Assembly: GCF_041765605.1 (NCBI RefSeq)
Contig: NZ_CP168900.1
Coordinates: 2,496,001-2,560,000, forward strand
DNA: 64,000 nt
Direction: 5' to 3'
Source of the DNA: Listeria monocytogenes
GTDB taxonomy: Bacteria > Bacillota > Bacilli > Lactobacillales > Listeriaceae
Part shown: in pieces, positions 29,247 through 37,738 of the stretch
Layout: each line of letters starts with the position of its first letter
How positions within the stretch are numbered: the first letter of the stretch is position 1
Program-made: the position numbers and the translations under genes
Notes under the pieces: generated by a model
Seen by the model: the letters and a program-made list of their open reading frames with translations, nothing else
Database searches by the model: none
What the model was told of the DNA's origin: nothing

Positions 29247-29645
29247 TTATTTTGTTGCAGTTAGTAATGGAAGGTTTTTATTAATTAGTTTTTCTAGTGT
29301 TTCCTTATGCCACTTGCGGCCTAGAACACGTTTGCTAACAAGGTATTTCCCTTCCTCTAGCTCTCCTTCTTCGGTCACTGCACGAATATATAAACGATAA
29401 ACCAATTTCTTTTTCTCAAGTGCAATTTGCTGGACCGTCTTCCCATCCAAAAAGTGCATTTCTGCGTCACTCAATTTAAAAACAAACGTAAAAATACCCG
29501 CTTCCGTGAACGCAAGAATAAGCGAATGTCTACCTCGCATATGAGGCCCCGCATATAAAAAATCAATTGTTTGAACGGTCAGATCATTGTCCGCACTATA
29601 AGTCCTTACTTCTTTTTCTAATCGGTCTTTCAAACTAGCAGCCAA
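29247..29645 (-). CDS. Conserved hypothetical protein upstream of tetR
   Basis: This is a 132-residue soluble protein with a TTG start, eight bases after GGGAGG. I see no signal peptide, membrane helix or motif that I recognise. The middle (LILAFTEAGIFTFVFKLSDAEMHFLDG) suggests a beta-rich fold, and a basic stretch lies near the C-terminus (SKRVLGRKWHKETLEKLI). It starts the unit that continues, with 10-20 bp spacing, into tetR and then MMPL, so it may be linked to that efflux system. An extended -10 (TGGTAAAAT) lies about 25 bp upstream. Confidence 0.65.
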   Translation of the reverse strand: MAASLKDRLEKEVRTYSADNDLTVQTIDFLYAGPHMRGRHSLILAFTEAGIFTFVFKLSDAEMHFLDGKTVQQIALEKKKLVYRLYIRAVTEEGELEEGKYLVSKRVLGRKWHKETLEKLINKNLPLLTATK

Positions 29646-29875
29646 AATAAGCGCCTCCCTTGCTGATTTATATTTTACCAGAAAATGGCGGGGGGAAGTA
29701 GGGAAAGTTTTTGATACTCAAAAATGACTAATTTATTCCCCTCATAATTCACAAAAAAATCAAATCAAGTATTCTCTTCTCGATTCATTCATGTTAATAT
29801 CAATATTAGTGTTTATTAAGCGGGTATAAACGTTCTAACGATTATATAAATAATAAAGGGAAGTTGGTTTGCAAA

Positions 29876-30211
29876 ATGGGAGAATTAGGTAATATCGAAA
29901 CACGAAACGGGAGAACATCATTTTTTGATGGAGGTTTACTGCAATATATTGGTTGGACAATTCTTGGCACTTTGGTAACGATTTGTACGATTGGAATTTG
30001 CTATCCATGGGCTTTATGTATGGTTTATGGCTGGAAAATCAATCATACAGTTATCGAAGGAAGACGCTTGAAATTCCAAGGTTCTGCGGTTGGACTTTTT
30101 GGTCACTGGATTAAATGGCTTTTCCTAACAATCATTACTATCGGAATTTATGGTTTCTGGGTTTTCATTAAACTAGAAGATTGGAAAGTAAAAAATACAA
30201 TCTTTAAATAA
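29876..30211 (+). CDS. DUF898 (YjgN-like) small membrane protein
   Basis: I start at ATG 29876 (MGELGNIE), giving 111 residues; a TTG four codons upstream is too close to the AAGGGAAG ribosome site. The protein has two to three membrane helices (about 18-52 and 72-98). The repeated pattern G-x-x-x-x-x-I-C/T-I-G-I-C/Y is followed by aromatic-rich turns (YPWALCMVYGWKINHT, YGFWVFIKLEDWKVKN). Function unknown. It is one of the few plus-strand genes here and stands alone, with its own terminator. A short TAATAT/ATATTA inverted repeat sits at 29805-29818. Confidence 0.75.
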   Translation: MGELGNIETRNGRTSFFDGGLLQYIGWTILGTLVTICTIGICYPWALCMVYGWKINHTVIEGRRLKFQGSAVGLFGHWIKWLFLTIITIGIYGFWVFIKLEDWKVKNTIFK

Positions 30212-30236
30212 AAAGAAAAACATCTTCCACTATGGT

Positions 30237-30268
30237 GGAAGATGTTTTTTAATTCATTTCTAGGTTGT
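30237..30268. terminator. Terminator after the DUF898 gene
   Basis: A perfect 14-bp stem (AAAACATCTTCCAC and complement) with a four-base loop is followed by T residues on the plus strand and preceded by an A-rich run, so it can work in both directions, also for the convergent small gene. Confidence 0.88.
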
Positions 30269-30331
30269 ATTTGTGGTGTACCGATACAGCGACTTCTTTA
30301 AGCTTTTCATTCAACTATGAATATACCGTTC

Positions 30332-30550
30332 TTATTTGTATAGATAAAAATTATTAAGTAAAACTAAGGCCGCGATAATAATTAAATCCACCCGTAAAAC
30401 ATCTTTCTTATCTATCATACAAAAAGCATGAATTAAGCATCCTAATATCAAAATCGGCCAAAACAACCAATAATTAATGATAGACGCTGCCAATGCAACT
30501 ACTAATAGCATAGTTAATAAAGTATATTCAATTACTTTAGATTTCCCCAT
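30332..30550 (-). CDS. Small hydrophobic membrane protein, unknown
   Basis: The 72-residue product has about three hydrophobic segments (about 8-24, 25-43 and 53-69) and few charged residues, most in a short loop (IDKKDVLRVD). The ribosome site AAAGGAG lies ten bases before the ATG. No family is recognised. It stands alone, convergent with the DUF898 gene and downstream of tRNA-Arg. Real coding is likely but not certain. Confidence 0.55.
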   Translation of the reverse strand: MGKSKVIEYTLLTMLLVVALAASIINYWLFWPILILGCLIHAFCMIDKKDVLRVDLIIIAALVLLNNFYLYK

Positions 30551-30699
30551 CTACAATCTACTCCTTTTATGTAATAAATTCGGTTCTAATAAAAGTGTAA
30601 CATGTTAATCCACGGTATAACCAAAAATGTAATGAAATGTTGGTTACTCCGTTTTTAATCGCTCGTCCATACTCCTAGCAGTTTATTTAAAATTCGAAA

Positions 30700-30740
30700 A
30701 AAGTGCTGTAAACATTGGTTTTCAACATTTACAACACTTT
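30700..30740 (-). terminator. Terminator of the tRNA-Arg gene
   Basis: On the minus strand a stem of about 18 pairs (AAAGTGTTGTAAATGTTG with a matching arm, including wobbles) has a four-A loop and ends in six T residues, eight bases after the tRNA. Confidence 0.85.
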
Positions 30741-30747
30741 ATTTTAT

Positions 30748-30818
30748 GCCCTCGGAGGGAATCGAACCCCCATTTTAAGAACCGGAATCTTACGTGCTAT
30801 CCGTTGCACCACGAGGGC
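30748..30818 (-). tRNA. tRNA-Arg (anticodon CCG)
   Basis: The 71-nt sequence folds as a complete cloverleaf: acceptor GCCCTCG/CGAGGGC, D stem GTGC/GCAC, anticodon stem TAAGA/TCTTA around loop TTCCGGT, and T arm with GTTCGATTC. The anticodon CCG reads the arginine codon CGG. The 3' CCA is not encoded. A strong terminator follows at 30700-30740. tRNA-Arg genes are common phage attachment sites, but no integrated element is present here. Confidence 0.95.
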
Positions 30819-30903
30819 TATATGTAGGCTCAAAATGCTTACCGTACGAATAATAATTATAGCGAAATTCATAGGGTTTTACAAGTTTTATTTTAGATGA
30901 AAA

Positions 30904-30931
30904 AGCCAGCGCCTCCGAAGATTTGCTGGCT
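30904..30931 (-). terminator. Terminator of the LPMO gene
   Basis: The seven-bp GC-rich stem AGCCAGC/GCTGGCT with a 14-nt loop is followed by five T residues on the minus strand, six bases past the stop codon. Confidence 0.85.
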
Positions 30932-30937
30932 CAGGTA

Positions 30938-32374
30938 TTAATTTACTAATGTCCAAATGGAAGAGCTGTCTGGTTTTGCGCCTCTAACCCACCATTTTGC
31001 TTGGTATGTTTTTCCGTTATAAATAACTTTATCTCCGCCATTGTAGGCTTTTAGAGCGTTCCAAGCTGGGATTTCTGTGCTTTCATTTTTCCAAACATCG
31101 CTTGTGTCTGGTGTGTTGCCTTTTGTCCACCACTTCGCTGTATAGAGAACGCCTTTATAATAAATTTGGTCACCAGCGTAGTAAATTTGATCTGATTTCC
31201 AAGTGTTCATTGGATCTAGTGGCTTTGTGTTAACAGTGATTTCATTACTTACTAATGAACGATTTCCAGATGTATCTACTGCATACACTTTGTATTTATA
31301 ACTTGTATTACTTACTAATTTTGTATCATCAAACATGGTTTTGGTGGATGTTGCGATTTTTACATTATTGCGATAAATTTCATAATTTTTCACTTCTACA
31401 TTATCTGTTGAGGCTTGCCAGCAAAGAGCAATAGTTGTATCCGTTTGCCCATGCGACATTAAGCTTTTTGGCGCAGTTGGTGCTTCGTTGTCCACTGCCG
31501 GCGCTTCTTTTGTCGTCACGCTCAGATCGCTACTTAGTGTTGATTTATTTCCTGCAAAATCTTTTGCTCGAACAGTGTAAGTATAAGCAGTACTTGCGTT
31601 TACGGTAGTATCTTCATAAGAAGCTGTTTGACTTTCTCCGATTACTACACCATCGCGTAAAATTTCATAGCCTTTGATTCCTACATTATCGGTAGAAGCA
31701 GTCCATGTTAAACTTACTTTTTTAGCGGTAGTAGTTGCTGCTAAATTAGTCGGTTCTGTCGGTGCTTCGTTGTCAACAGCTGGTGCTACACTAGAATTAA
31801 TAATGTTTGCATCAATTACTTGATAGAATGCATTTCCTGTATCAGCAATGTTCCAAACGCCCAAAATAACGTAGTATCCTGAACGATCATTTGGAATATT
31901 AATTTCTTGTTTTGTTAAAGCATTTGGTACGCTTCCATCCGCTTCAATCGTTGTGAGTGGCTCTAATGATGCTCTAGTTAACGGTTTATTTGGGTCCCAA
32001 CCCTTTTTAGTAATAAAATATTGCCAGCTACTTGTTCTGTGTGGCGCAGTTAATGTCCATTCTACAGTTAGTGGGCCTGATTCTATATCTACTTTTGCCC
32101 AGCGGTTTGCCGTTTGAGCGTCTAACAGTGAATATTTCCCACCGCCCGCAATGCTCCCGTCAGCAGGTCCGCTTGCTGGAAATCCTTTTGGAGCCTCCAC
32201 ACTTTGTGGTTCATATTGTGCTGATCCAACCCCAACATTAATCCCTTTGTTGGCTAAATATACACGACTTGCAGGTTTTGATATGTATCCATGAGCTGAA
32301 GCAGTTGTTTGAAAAAGAACTACAGCTAACGTAAACACAGCAAAAAACATTCCAATCTTCGTCATTTTCTTCAT
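30938..32374 (-). CDS. Secreted AA10 lytic polysaccharide monooxygenase with chitin-binding modules (Lmo2467 type)
   Basis: The 478-residue protein has a signal peptide cleaved after TASA, which exposes His28 as the new N-terminus; His28 and His112 (TAPHRTSS) form the copper histidine brace of AA10 enzymes. Domains: LPMO (28-195), two fibronectin type III modules (about 203-290 and 298-385) and two tandem CBM5/12 chitin-binding modules (about 388-432 and 435-478, each with a KWW motif). AA10 enzymes cleave crystalline chitin oxidatively. The Listeria homologue Lmo2467 is described as a chitin-active LPMO. It is transcribed alone, divergent from clpP. Confidence 0.95.
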   Translation of the reverse strand: MKKMTKIGMFFAVFTLAVVLFQTTASAHGYISKPASRVYLANKGINVGVGSAQYEPQSVEAPKGFPASGPADGSIAGGGKYSLLDAQTANRWAKVDIESGPLTVEWTLTAPHRTSSWQYFITKKGWDPNKPLTRASLEPLTTIEADGSVPNALTKQEINIPNDRSGYYVILGVWNIADTGNAFYQVIDANIINSSVAPAVDNEAPTEPTNLAATTTAKKVSLTWTASTDNVGIKGYEILRDGVVIGESQTASYEDTTVNASTAYTYTVRAKDFAGNKSTLSSDLSVTTKEAPAVDNEAPTAPKSLMSHGQTDTTIALCWQASTDNVEVKNYEIYRNNVKIATSTKTMFDDTKLVSNTSYKYKVYAVDTSGNRSLVSNEITVNTKPLDPMNTWKSDQIYYAGDQIYYKGVLYTAKWWTKGNTPDTSDVWKNESTEIPAWNALKAYNGGDKVIYNGKTYQAKWWVRGAKPDSSSIWTLVN

Positions 32375-32400
32375 GATGCACCTTCCTTTCAGTATAGTTC

Positions 32401-32429
32401 ATTATACCTTTTTGTTAAATTTTAATGAA
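32401..32429 (-). promoter_or_regulatory. Promoter of the LPMO gene
   Basis: On the minus strand TTCATT (32429-32424) and a perfect TATAAT (32406-32401) are 17 bp apart, about 27 bp before the start codon. Confidence 0.5.
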
Positions 32430-32452
32430 ATAGTTTGCTTCAGACTTTATCG

Positions 32453-32482
32453 TTTGACCTAGTTTGACCATTCGTGTATGAT
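32453..32482 (+). promoter_or_regulatory. clpP promoter with overlapping CtsR operator
   Basis: The tandem heptad TTTGACC-TAG-TTTGACC (32453-32469) is, on the complementary strand, a perfect CtsR box GGTCAAA-N3-GGTCAAA. It covers the -35 TTGACC (32454-32459) and most of the 17-bp spacer before the -10 TATGAT (32477-32482). CtsR would therefore block polymerase directly and release it on heat shock. Confidence 0.93.
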
Positions 32483-32530
32483 ATAAACAAAGCTAATTTT
32501 AAATTTACATTTAACAGGAGGAATCTTGAT

Positions 32531-33127
32531 ATGAACTTAATTCCAACAGTAATCGAACAAACTAGCCGCGGTGAACGTGCATACGACATTTATTCCCGTT
32601 TATTAAAAGACAGAATTATTATGTTAGGATCTGCAATTGATGATAACGTGGCAAATTCGATCGTATCTCAATTATTATTCCTAGATGCACAAGATCCTGA
32701 AAAAGATATTTTCTTATATATCAATTCACCAGGCGGAAGTATTTCAGCTGGTATGGCCATTTACGATACAATGAATTTCGTTAAAGCGGACGTGCAAACA
32801 ATCGGCATGGGTATGGCTGCTTCAATGGGCTCATTCCTACTAACAGCTGGCGCAAGTGGTAAACGTTTTGCCTTACCAAATGCAGAAATTATGATTCACC
32901 AACCACTTGGCGGTGCTCAAGGTCAAGCGACTGAAATCGAAATCGCTGCTCGTCACATTTTAAAAATCAAAGAACGTATGAATACAATTATGGCTGAAAA
33001 AACAGGCCAACCGTATGAAGTCATTGCTCGTGATACAGATCGTGATAATTTCATGACTGCACAAGAAGCAAAAGATTATGGCTTAATTGATGATATCATC
33101 ATTAATAAATCTGGCTTAAAAGGCTAA
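32531..33127 (+). CDS. clpP: ATP-dependent Clp protease proteolytic subunit
   Basis: ATG 32531 follows AGGAGG and gives 198 residues, the family length. The serine protease triad is in place: Ser in [11 protein letters not shown] (about 98), His in IMIHQPLGG (about 123) and Asp in [11 protein letters not shown] (about 172). ClpP forms a double heptamer that degrades proteins unfolded by ClpC, ClpX or ClpE; in Listeria it is needed for stress survival and virulence. It is monocistronic, under CtsR, with a strong terminator. Confidence 0.98.
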   Translation: MNLIPTVIEQTSRGERAYDIYSRLLKDRIIMLGSAIDDNVANSIVSQLLFLDAQDPEKDIFLYINSPGGSISAGMAIYDTMNFVKADVQTIGMGMAASMGSFLLTAGASGKRFALPNAEIMIHQPLGGAQGQATEIEIAARHILKIKERMNTIMAEKTGQPYEVIARDTDRDNFMTAQEAKDYGLIDDIIINKSGLKG

Positions 33128-33128
33128 T

Positions 33129-33168
33129 AAAAAAAGAGGTTTTGCACCAAATGCAAAACCTCTTTTTT
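33129..33168. terminator. Bidirectional terminator between clpP and the permease
   Basis: A stem of at least 16 bp (core AGAGGTTTTGCA and complement) with a short loop is flanked by A and T runs on both sides, serving the two convergent genes. Confidence 0.92.
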
Positions 33169-33174
33169 TATACC

Positions 33175-34566
33175 TTATTTTATACGAAGCGCTGAATGTC
33201 TTCTTCCGTAAAATACATAAACTAAAATACCTAACACAAACCAAATACCAAATGCAATCCAAGTTGTTTTAGATAAATTAAGCATTAAATAAACACACAG
33301 TAAGAAGGAAAGTGCTGGTACGACAGGATAAAATGGTGTTTTAAATCCTTTTTGATTCAAGTCTGGGTTTCTTCGTAAAAAGAAAATCCCAATAGAAACC
33401 ATTGCAAATGCAAACAACGTACCAATATTAATTAATTGTGCTAAATCTTCCATCGGGACAGTAGAAGCAATCAGCCCCATCACTGTCGCAAAAATCATCG
33501 TATTTCTAACTGGTGTATCATTTTTGCTAATTTTTGAAAATGATTGTGGTAATAAACCGTCACGTCCCATTGCGAATAACAAGCGTGTCCCGCCGTAAGA
33601 CATAACAAGCACTACCGTTGTCATCCCAACAATCGCACCCACTGACAGCAAGCCTGCAATCCAGTTTTGATTAATGGCTTGAAGCGCGAAAGCAACTGGT
33701 GCACTAACACCAACTAAATCCGTATAAGGAACAACCCCTGTAAGTACTGCAGAAAGTAAAATATAAAGCAATGTACAGACTGCCAGTGAAGAAATAATTC
33801 CAATCGGCATATTTTTCTGTGGATTTTTCACTTCTTCTGCGGCACTGGATACAGCGTCAAAACCGATATAAGCAAAGAATACTGTGGAAGCACCTGTAAT
33901 GACTCCTTGTACACCAAACGGCAAGAACGGCGTCCAATTATCAGGCTTCACATAGAAAGCTCCTACTAAAATAAATAATACAACCACTGCAATTTTTACT
34001 AACACCATAATATTATTCACTCGTGTGGATTCACGAATACCAAAACTAAGTAAAATACCAATTACCATAACTACTACAAATGCAAGTAAGTCAAAATAGG
34101 TTCCGGCACTTGGATCATAAGCTGATGAAATCGCCGTTGGAATATGTAAGTCAAATCCTGCTAGTAAGCTCTTCATATAAGAAGACCAACCACTCGCGAT
34201 TGCAGCCACAGCCAAACCATATTCTAGAATCAACGACCATCCTAAAATCCACGCAACACCTTCACCGAACACATGGTAACTGTAGGTATATGCGCTACCT
34301 GCAACTGGTAATTTTGAAGCAAATTCCGAATAACATAATGCCGCCAAACAGCAAGCAATTCCCGCAATAATAAAAGAAATAATAATTCCTGGTCCCGCAA
34401 TGACAGAAGCTACCTGCCCTGGAAGAATAAATATCCCTCCCCCAACAACCGCTCCGACTCCAAGCATCGTTAAATCAAACGCCCCTAACGTTTTGTTCAA
34501 ATGATGTTTATCTGTCGCTGGGTTATGAAAACTCTTTTTTCTGAAAAAAGAATTAACTTTCGTCAT
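33175..34566 (-). CDS. APC-family amino acid permease (YfnA-like)
   Basis: The 463-residue protein has about 12 membrane helices and the APC signatures near the N-terminus (LGAFDLTMLGVGAVVGGGIFILPG) and in the middle (FFAYIGFDAVSSAAEEVKNPQKNMPIGI). That region and the overall pattern resemble cationic amino acid transporters of the YfnA group; the substrate cannot be read from sequence. The ribosome site is GAAGGAGG. It has its own upstream region with no clear operon partner. Confidence 0.9.
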   Translation of the reverse strand: MTKVNSFFRKKSFHNPATDKHHLNKTLGAFDLTMLGVGAVVGGGIFILPGQVASVIAGPGIIISFIIAGIACCLAALCYSEFASKLPVAGSAYTYSYHVFGEGVAWILGWSLILEYGLAVAAIASGWSSYMKSLLAGFDLHIPTAISSAYDPSAGTYFDLLAFVVVMVIGILLSFGIRESTRVNNIMVLVKIAVVVLFILVGAFYVKPDNWTPFLPFGVQGVITGASTVFFAYIGFDAVSSAAEEVKNPQKNMPIGIISSLAVCTLLYILLSAVLTGVVPYTDLVGVSAPVAFALQAINQNWIAGLLSVGAIVGMTTVVLVMSYGGTRLLFAMGRDGLLPQSFSKISKNDTPVRNTMIFATVMGLIASTVPMEDLAQLINIGTLFAFAMVSIGIFFLRRNPDLNQKGFKTPFYPVVPALSFLLCVYLMLNLSKTTWIAFGIWFVLGILVYVFYGRRHSALRIK

Positions 34567-34708
34567 AAAAATTCCTCCTTCTTAAATTCCAATTTTCAGT
34601 TAATTTATATGTGTATTTTTAAACTAACTTGAAAACTATTATTCATGGTACCATAAATAGACTGAAAAATATACAACATTTGTAGGTTTTTGTTCAAAAA
34701 AATTCAAA

Positions 34709-34745
34709 AAAAGCCTGAAACCCCAAAAAGGATTTCAAGCTTTTT
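34709..34745 (-). terminator. Terminator of the namA operon
   Basis: On the minus strand AAGCTTGAAATCC pairs, with mismatches, with a GG-TTTCA-GGCTT arm and ends in seven T residues. The rest of the 34567-34747 gap contains only the permease leader. Confidence 0.7.
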
Positions 34746-34747
34746 AT

Positions 34748-35764
34748 TTATTTCCACGCGCGTGAATATTGTTTTGGTCCTTCAATTGTTTCGCCTAATT
34801 GTTCGGCTGCATCTTTAGCAAAATAAGGATTTCGTAATAATTCACGACCAACAATAATTAAATCCGCTCGTTCATTGCACAAAATTTCTTCCGCTTGTTC
34901 GCCTCGTGTAATAAGCCCAAGCGCTCCAGTCGCAATACCCGCCCCGCGACGAATTTCATCCGCGAATGGCACTTGATAACCTGGGAAAACTGGCGGAGCC
35001 ACATTAACTAAACCACCTGTACTAACATCAATTAGTTCCACGCCATCTGCTTTCATCCATTTGGCAAAAGGAATATGATCTTCTAGTTGCAAACCGCCAT
35101 GGGCATAGTCAGTAGCGGAAACTCGAACGATAATCGGGCCGTCCCATACTTCCTTCACTGCTTTAATAATATCACTTAAAATTTTATATCGATTGCCAGC
35201 AGGTCCACCGTAATTATCTTCGCGACGATTCGTAATTGGTGATAGGAATTGGTGAATTAAATAACCATGAGCAGCGTGAATCTCAATAACATCAAATCCT
35301 GCTTCTTTTGCACGATAAGCGGCGCGTTTAAAATCAGCCACAACCTCTTTAATCGCTTCTTTCGTAAGTTCTACCGGTTTAGCAGATTTTTCGTCAAAAG
35401 GAATTGCAGAAGGAGCCACTATTTCACCTGGTAAAACAGCTTTTCTTCCAGCGTGCGCTAATTGAATACCTGCTTTTGCCCCGTGATAATGAAGTCCATC
35501 TACTAGACGTTTTAAAGCTGGTACTTGCTCGTCATTCCATAAGCCTAAATCAAATTCAGAAATTCTGCCTACTTCTTGAACCGCAGTAGCCTCTAATATT
35601 ACAAGGCCGGTACCGCCAGCTGCTCTTGAAACGTAATGCGCAAAATGAAAGTCTGTTGCGATCCCGTCTTTATTTTCTACTGAATACATACACATTGGTG
35701 ACATAACAATTCTGTTTTTTAGCGTTACATCTTTTAATTTATATTCTGAAAATAATTTTGACAT
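34748..35764 (-). CDS. namA: NADPH dehydrogenase NamA (old yellow enzyme, YqjM type)
   Basis: I start at ATG 35764 (MSKLFSEY), giving 338 residues like Bacillus YqjM; the upstream ATG overlaps the ribosome site. The FMN-binding (beta/alpha)8 barrel shows VMSPMCMYS (with the regulatory Cys of the YqjM class), the HAGRK active-site motif, EIHAAHGYLIHQFLSP (substrate histidines) and the C-terminal phosphate loop LIIVGRELLRNPY. It reduces activated C=C bonds with NADPH. It is the last gene downstream of whiA (25 bp), unusual company for an oxidoreductase. Confidence 0.93.
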   Translation of the reverse strand: MSKLFSEYKLKDVTLKNRIVMSPMCMYSVENKDGIATDFHFAHYVSRAAGGTGLVILEATAVQEVGRISEFDLGLWNDEQVPALKRLVDGLHYHGAKAGIQLAHAGRKAVLPGEIVAPSAIPFDEKSAKPVELTKEAIKEVVADFKRAAYRAKEAGFDVIEIHAAHGYLIHQFLSPITNRREDNYGGPAGNRYKILSDIIKAVKEVWDGPIIVRVSATDYAHGGLQLEDHIPFAKWMKADGVELIDVSTGGLVNVAPPVFPGYQVPFADEIRRGAGIATGALGLITRGEQAEEILCNERADLIIVGRELLRNPYFAKDAAEQLGETIEGPKQYSRAWK

Positions 35765-35789
35765 TCTAATTCGCATCCTTTTCTTTTAA

Positions 35790-36761
35790 TTAACTATTAC
35801 TGATTTTCAGTCCTACTTGCGCTGGTGTTTCTCCGCTTCTAAGGCGCTCTGCAATCTGATCTAGTTTCCGGAGACGATGATTAATACCTGATTTACTTAC
35901 TTGACCTGTTGTCAGCATTTCGCCTAGCTCTTTTAAAGTAACATCTTCATTAGCTATACGAAGCGCTGCAATCTCACGCAGCCGTTCTGGTAAAGCTTCT
36001 AGTCCAACGGTTGATTGGATATACTTGATATTATCGATTTGTCTGACAGCCGCATTAATCGTTTTGTTGAGATTCGCTGTTTCGCAGTTTACTAGCCTGT
36101 TCACCGAATTTCGCATATCTCGCATAATCCGAACATCCTCAAAATGAAGAAGCGCGCTAGTTGCTCCGATAATACTCAAGAATTCCGTGATTTTTTCCGC
36201 TTCTTTCAAATAGGTAATAAAACCATTTTTCCGTTCAAGCGTTCGCGCATTGAGATCAAATTGGTTCATCAAAGCGCAAATCGCCTCATTGTGCTCCTCA
36301 TAAACAGAGAAAATTTCTAAATGATAGGAAGAAGTTTCCGGGTTATTAACTGACCCACTTGCCAAAAAGGCTCCACGTAAATAAGCACGTTTCGCGCTCC
36401 TCTTCTTAACAAATCCCCTATCAATCGATTTCGTAAACGTCATCGGTGGTTCTAGTATCCGCAAATCTTCCAAAATCCCTCGCGTGCCAGACTTCAAGCG
36501 AACAATATATACATTATTTTTTTTCAGTTTCATTTTTCGGCGTACAAGAAGTTCTATTGGCACTTCATATAAGTCTTTCAATAATTGATACATTCGTCTA
36601 GCTATAGCGGCATTCTCTGTTTGGACATCCATGATGACTAATTGACTCGAAAACGAGATTGCGCCATTCATTCGAATAAAAGCTGCGAGTTCCACTTTTG
36701 CATCGCTATCACTTACGTCCATATGGGTTAATTCTTTCTTGGTTTCCGATGCAAATGACAT
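35790..36761 (-). CDS. whiA: WhiA, DNA-binding protein of division control
   Basis: The 323-residue protein has the N-terminal LAGLIDADG-like homing-endonuclease fold (about 1-220, with [19 protein letters not shown]), lacking nuclease residues, and a C-terminal helix-turn-helix (about 230-310: [25 protein letters not shown]). WhiA influences cell division and chromosome segregation in Bacillus. It forms the conserved rapZ-yvcK-whiA cluster, 8 bp after yvcK. The ribosome site is AAAAGGAG. Confidence 0.95.
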   Translation of the reverse strand: MSFASETKKELTHMDVSDSDAKVELAAFIRMNGAISFSSQLVIMDVQTENAAIARRMYQLLKDLYEVPIELLVRRKMKLKKNNVYIVRLKSGTRGILEDLRILEPPMTFTKSIDRGFVKKRSAKRAYLRGAFLASGSVNNPETSSYHLEIFSVYEEHNEAICALMNQFDLNARTLERKNGFITYLKEAEKITEFLSIIGATSALLHFEDVRIMRDMRNSVNRLVNCETANLNKTINAAVRQIDNIKYIQSTVGLEALPERLREIAALRIANEDVTLKELGEMLTTGQVSKSGINHRLRKLDQIAERLRSGETPAQVGLKISNS

Positions 36762-36768
36762 GGCTTAC

Positions 36769-37737
36769 TCACTCCTTTTCATTAGTTTGGTCAGGTAACA
36801 TCGCTAAAAGCGCATCCGCCACCTTTTCAGCAGCATGGCGCACAAGGCCATCCTCTGTAGAAAGAAAATCTTGATAAATGGCTTCTACGCCAAGCTCTTC
36901 CATTCCTTTAGCATTATGCTCTACTTGCGCAACATCCTCTGGGAATAAAAGTTCTTTCGGAACAGTCGTCGTATTAATTAACGTTTTATCTATAAAAGAT
37001 TTTCCCACATGCTCATGGATAACTTTAATATGATCCGCATCTGAGAAAAAGTCGGTTTCGCCAATTTGCGTTAAAATGTTCGTAATGTATACTTTCGGAG
37101 CCTCGCTTGCTATAATTTCATCGGCTAATTCCGTAAGTAATAGATTTGGCAAAATACTTGTGTATAAACTTCCTGGACCAATAACAATCAAATCAGCCTC
37201 TTTTACAGCTTCCACTGCGGTCGGATATGGTTTAACATTTTCTGGTTCGATATAAACACGATTAATATGCTTTCCTTGTAATGGGATAAGTGACTCGCCG
37301 TGTACGATAGAACCATCTTCCATTTCGGCATTTAAGATAAGCGGTTGATCCGTTGCTGGGATGACTTTGCCGCGGATTTTAAGCACTGTTGCCAGAACAT
37401 TAATGGCATCGACATAGCTATCATTCAACTGCGATAAAGCTGTTAAAATCAGATTCCCAATAACATGCCCCGATAAATCACCATCTACCGCAAAACGATA
37501 TTGGAACAAATCGACAACACGTGGATCAACATTGGATAAAGCTAGCATGACATTACGAATATCCCCTGGTGGGAGTACATCCATTTGCTCACGAATTTTA
37601 CCAGAACTACCACCATCATCCGCTACGGTCACAATGGCCGTTAAATGAATATCCTTCTTTTTAAGACCTTTCAAAATAACAGGAAGGCCTGTTCCACCAC
37701 CGATTACTACTACTCTAGGTTTCGTTTCCTTTTTCAT
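36769..37737 (-). CDS. yvcK: YvcK/GlmR, CofD-like UDP-sugar-binding morphogenesis factor
   Basis: The 322-residue protein starts with the nucleotide-binding VVVIGGGTGLPVILKGLKKK and carries TVADDGGSSGKIREQ, PPGDIRNVMLALS, GHVIGNLIL and the PGSLYTSILPNLL loop of the gluconeogenesis-factor family. In Bacillus and Listeria it binds UDP-GlcNAc and promotes peptidoglycan precursor supply. The start is one base from the rapZ stop codon, so the pair is translationally coupled. Confidence 0.95.
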   Translation of the reverse strand: MKKETKPRVVVIGGGTGLPVILKGLKKKDIHLTAIVTVADDGGSSGKIREQMDVLPPGDIRNVMLALSNVDPRVVDLFQYRFAVDGDLSGHVIGNLILTALSQLNDSYVDAINVLATVLKIRGKVIPATDQPLILNAEMEDGSIVHGESLIPLQGKHINRVYIEPENVKPYPTAVEAVKEADLIVIGPGSLYTSILPNLLLTELADEIIASEAPKVYITNILTQIGETDFFSDADHIKVIHEHVGKSFIDKTLINTTTVPKELLFPEDVAQVEHNAKGMEELGVEAIYQDFLSTEDGLVRHAAEKVADALLAMLPDQTNEKE

Positions 37738-37738
37738 A

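Noticed and set aside
29811-29827. GTTT followed by GGGTAT upstream of the DUF898 gene, looking like a SigB promoter.
   Set aside because: The spacer is only 7 bp, whereas SigB needs about 13-15 bp; no other GTTT lies at the right distance.
30748-30818. tRNA-Arg as an occupied phage or island attachment site.
   Set aside because: No integrase, no direct repeat of the tRNA 3' end and no foreign-looking genes occur on either side.
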